From positions 1-64,000 of the forward strand of contig CAJUAB010000019.1 in the NCBI GenBank assembly GCA_910583845.1: a stretch of 64,000 nucleotides of DNA, in the 5' to 3' direction. Source of the stretch: an uncultured Acetatifactor sp. Lineage in GTDB: Bacteria > Bacillota > Clostridia > Lachnospirales > Lachnospiraceae. Below are positions 62,113 through 64,000 of this stretch, in pieces; positions within the stretch are counted from its first letter, which is position 1; each line of letters begins with the position of its first letter. Below the pieces are notes generated by a model. It was given only the letters and a program-made list of their open reading frames with translations, had not been told where the DNA came from and ran no database searches. Made by a program: the position numbers and the translations under genes.

Positions 62113-62808
62113 TCATTCATAAAACCTTTCCCCGGTTTCTAGGCACATACAGGCAAGCCTTCCCCCGGGAAAGCCGCAGCCGCAGTCCATCATATATAGA
62201 TTGCCCGCCTCATTATGCCATATGGAGGTTCCCTCTTCGTCGCAGTAGGCTCCCGGGAACCTGGAAAACTCGCTGGTATTGTTGTGTCCGCAGAAGGAGA
62301 TATATCCCGGGATTCCCTTTGTCGCAAACAGTTCGATATACCAGTCCCCCATCAGATAGTAGTCCGCCTTCCTCCATCTGTCAGGGGCGGAGGTCATGGC
62401 GTGGGCAAAGAGGTACTTTCTGTTTTCCAGTTCCAGGTCGGTGTGCAGGGGGAGACTGCGGATGAAGGCTTCCAGCTTCCCCATATCTTCGGGGGAAAGC
62501 TGTTGCCGCAGCAGGTCAAAGGAGTTGTACATATAGGGTGTACATGCCTCCTGTTCCTGCCGGGACAGGGAAGCATAATGACGGATATAGGCCGCCAGCC
62601 ATTGATCATGGTTGCCCCGCAGGGCGGTGCAGCGTTTCCCCAACTCCAATATCTTGCAATAGACTCCTGCCGGGTCCGCATCGTCTCCTCCCCGATCAAA
62701 AAGATCTCCCAGAACATAAAGGTGATCTCTGGTCCCCAGGGAGATTCTTTGCAGAAGCTGACAGAGTTTTTTGCAATTGTTGTGAACATCGCCCAGTACA
62801 TAGTGCAT
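62113..62808 (-). CDS. PPP-type serine/threonine phosphatase-like metallophosphoesterase
   Basis: 231 residues. Motifs in order: GDVHNN, GDLFDRGGD, RGNHDQ, and the later His residues in FAHAMTS and GHNNTS. This is the arrangement of PPP-family phosphatases (PrpA/ApaH-like), which use two metals; the GDxxDRG form favours protein phosphatase or diadenosine polyphosphatase activity. Its start is GTG- or ATG-free of alternatives nearby: ATG 62808 preceded by AGGTCCTCTCAAT, a weak site. It has a consensus promoter. Confidence 0.85.
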   Translation of the reverse strand: MHYVLGDVHNNCKKLCQLLQRISLGTRDHLYVLGDLFDRGGDDADPAGVYCKILELGKRCTALRGNHDQWLAAYIRHYASLSRQEQEACTPYMYNSFDLLRQQLSPEDMGKLEAFIRSLPLHTDLELENRKYLFAHAMTSAPDRWRKADYYLMGDWYIELFATKGIPGYISFCGHNNTSEFSRFPGAYCDEEGTSIWHNEAGNLYMMDCGCGFPGGRLACMCLETGERFYE

Positions 62809-62844
62809 ATTGAGAGGACCTCCATTTTGTTGAAATTATGTCAT

Positions 62845-62873
62845 ATTGTACTGCTTTTATGGGGTGGTGTCAA
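62845..62873 (-). promoter_or_regulatory. Promoter of the phosphatase gene
   Basis: On the minus strand: a perfect TTGACA (62873-62868), 17-bp spacer, TACAAT (62850-62845). Confidence 0.85.
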
Positions 62874-62959
62874 CGAATGAATCGTTTGCGCGCTGCCCAT
62901 TTCCGTATGATCGATGGGGCGTTGGCGGGGAAAGGAAATGTGGGTAAAGGAGAAAGCGT

Positions 62960-64000
62960 ATGTTGAGAGCGGCAGCAGTATTCAGCGACCATATGGTGTT
63001 GCAGAGAAACAAGAAGATCTGTGTGTTCGGGGAGGGAGAGAACGGCAGAAAGATCAGAGTGTCTTTGGGGGAGGCCCATGCCGACGCCGTATGCCGGGAC
63101 GGAAAATGGACGGCATACCTGCCGGAGCAGGAGGCGGCGCAGGAGCTGCATATGGAGATCAGTGACGGAAGCGAACCCCTCCGCTTTACGGACGTGGCTG
63201 TGGGAGAGGTCTGGCTGGCGGGCGGACAGTCCAATATGGAACTGGAACTGAAGGACGCGGAGGGCGGTAAAGAGATTCTGCAAAGCAAAGACTGTCCCGG
63301 GATACGTTTTTATAATACGCCCAGGCAGTCCTATGAGGGCCCGGATTTTGAGGAAGTGGAGCGGGCCTCCCGCTGGGAGCGTTTCGGAGAGGAGGCGGCG
63401 GCAAAATGGTCCGCCGTGGGGTTCTATTTTGCCCGGGAACTGGCGCAGCGCCTGCAGGTGACGGTGGGCGTGATCGGCTGCAACTGGGGAGGCACTTCCG
63501 CCAGCTGCTGGATGAGCCGGGAAGTCCTGCTGTCCCGGGCGGCTACCCGCAGCTATGTGGAAGAGTACGAGAGCGCCGAATCCGCGCGTAAGCCCAGGGA
63601 GGAGCAGATCAGAGAATACCAGGAATATCAGGCGATTCAGGAGGAGTGGGACAAAAGGGCCGCGGCGGTGTATGAAAAAGACCCCATGATGGCTTTTGAC
63701 AAGGTGCAGGAGCTGATCGGACCCTGCCGGTATCCCGGTCCCATGAACTGCGCCAATTTTACCAGACCGGCGGGATTGTATGAGACCATGCTGAAAAGGG
63801 TGGCGCCCTATACGATTCAGGGCTTTATCTATTATCAGGGGGAGAGCGACGACCACCGGCCCGGGGACTACTATGAACTGCTTACGGGCCTGATCGGGCA
63901 GTGGCGGCGGGACTGGGGGGATGACAGACTGCCGTTTCTGATGGTGCAGCTTCCCATGCACAGATACAGGCACGATCCGGATACCAAAAGCTGGTGTGTG
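62960..64000 (+). CDS. Sialate O-acetylesterase, 3' end outside window
   Basis: 347 codons visible, still open at the window end; family members run to about 470-520 residues. It removes O-acetyl groups from sialic acid or plant-type sugars. An N-terminal beta domain (AAVFSDHMVLQRNKKICVFG) leads to the SGNH-type esterase core: AGGQSNMELEL with the nucleophile Ser, IGCNWGGTSASCW, and YYQGESD, followed by WRRDWG. No signal peptide. AAAGGAGAAAGCGT precedes the ATG. It fits the glycan-degrading theme of the neighbouring alpha-galactosidase and the GH78 operon. Confidence 0.88.
   Translation, partial: MLRAAAVFSDHMVLQRNKKICVFGEGENGRKIRVSLGEAHADAVCRDGKWTAYLPEQEAAQELHMEISDGSEPLRFTDVAVGEVWLAGGQSNMELELKDAEGGKEILQSKDCPGIRFYNTPRQSYEGPDFEEVERASRWERFGEEAAAKWSAVGFYFARELAQRLQVTVGVIGCNWGGTSASCWMSREVLLSRAATRSYVEEYESAESARKPREEQIREYQEYQAIQEEWDKRAAAVYEKDPMMAFDKVQELIGPCRYPGPMNCANFTRPAGLYETMLKRVAPYTIQGFIYYQGESDDHRPGDYYELLTGLIGQWRRDWGDDRLPFLMVQLPMHRYRHDPDTKSWCV

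Overview
The window looks like chromosome from a Gram-positive gut anaerobe of the Clostridia, most likely Lachnospiraceae. The reasons are a GC content of roughly one half, strong GGAGG-type ribosome binding sites, several lipobox lipoproteins, LytTR/GHKL two-component proteins, a T-box leader on threonyl-tRNA synthetase, YtrA-type GntR regulation, a zinc-ribbon membrane-protein family typical of Clostridia, and many glycoside hydrolases. The species cannot be named from the sequence alone. No rRNA, tRNA or CRISPR array was seen.

Layout. 1-1603 (-) is a secreted repeat protein cut by the window edge. 1903-6521 (+) holds an AgrA/AgrC-like pair, LemA, two lipoproteins and a TM2 protein. 6750-15688 (+) holds a GNAT enzyme, an APC permease with a universal-stress-like tail, a long sigma factor, a PH-like protein, a MATE exporter behind a structured leader, and an AAA/PD-(D/E)XK protein. 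15800-20467 (+) is a sugar-degradation operon (GH78 rhamnosidase, a TIM-barrel hydrolase, a PPOX protein), followed by a phosphoesterase. 21286-32216 (+) is the most striking block: a small serine recombinase, a pair of 26-bp hix-like sites in inverted orientation around an AT-rich promoter segment, then a run of zinc-ribbon membrane proteins, the last of them interrupted by one in-frame TAG. A type I toxin-antitoxin locus sits at 32264-32611.

32690-38017 holds a Zn/Cd P1B ATPase with a separately encoded metal-binding domain, a large lipoprotein, and an ArsR regulator. 38125-42457 (-) is sbcDC. 42637-44223 (-) is a second AAA/PD-(D/E)XK protein, preceded by a 122-bp tandem repeat. 44621-47342 (-) is a BceAB-type transporter, divergent from a YtrA-type regulator plus ABC operon (47670-50344). 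50352-55068 holds a CmpB-like membrane protein, a GNAT enzyme, an HTH-methyltransferase, a HAD hydrolase and an epimerase-like TIM barrel. 55215-55512 is an integrase remnant. Two Rpn-like nucleases flank T-box-controlled thrS. The right end carries a GH27 alpha-galactosidase with a perfect 38-bp palindrome in its leader, a small CxxC protein, a PPP-type phosphatase, and a sialate O-acetylesterase cut by the window edge.

The best candidate for a new system is a promoter inversion switch. A recombinase whose stop codon lies inside the left site could flip a segment of about 165 bp. That segment carries a good promoter that now points away from the zinc-ribbon membrane operon; after inversion it would drive the operon.
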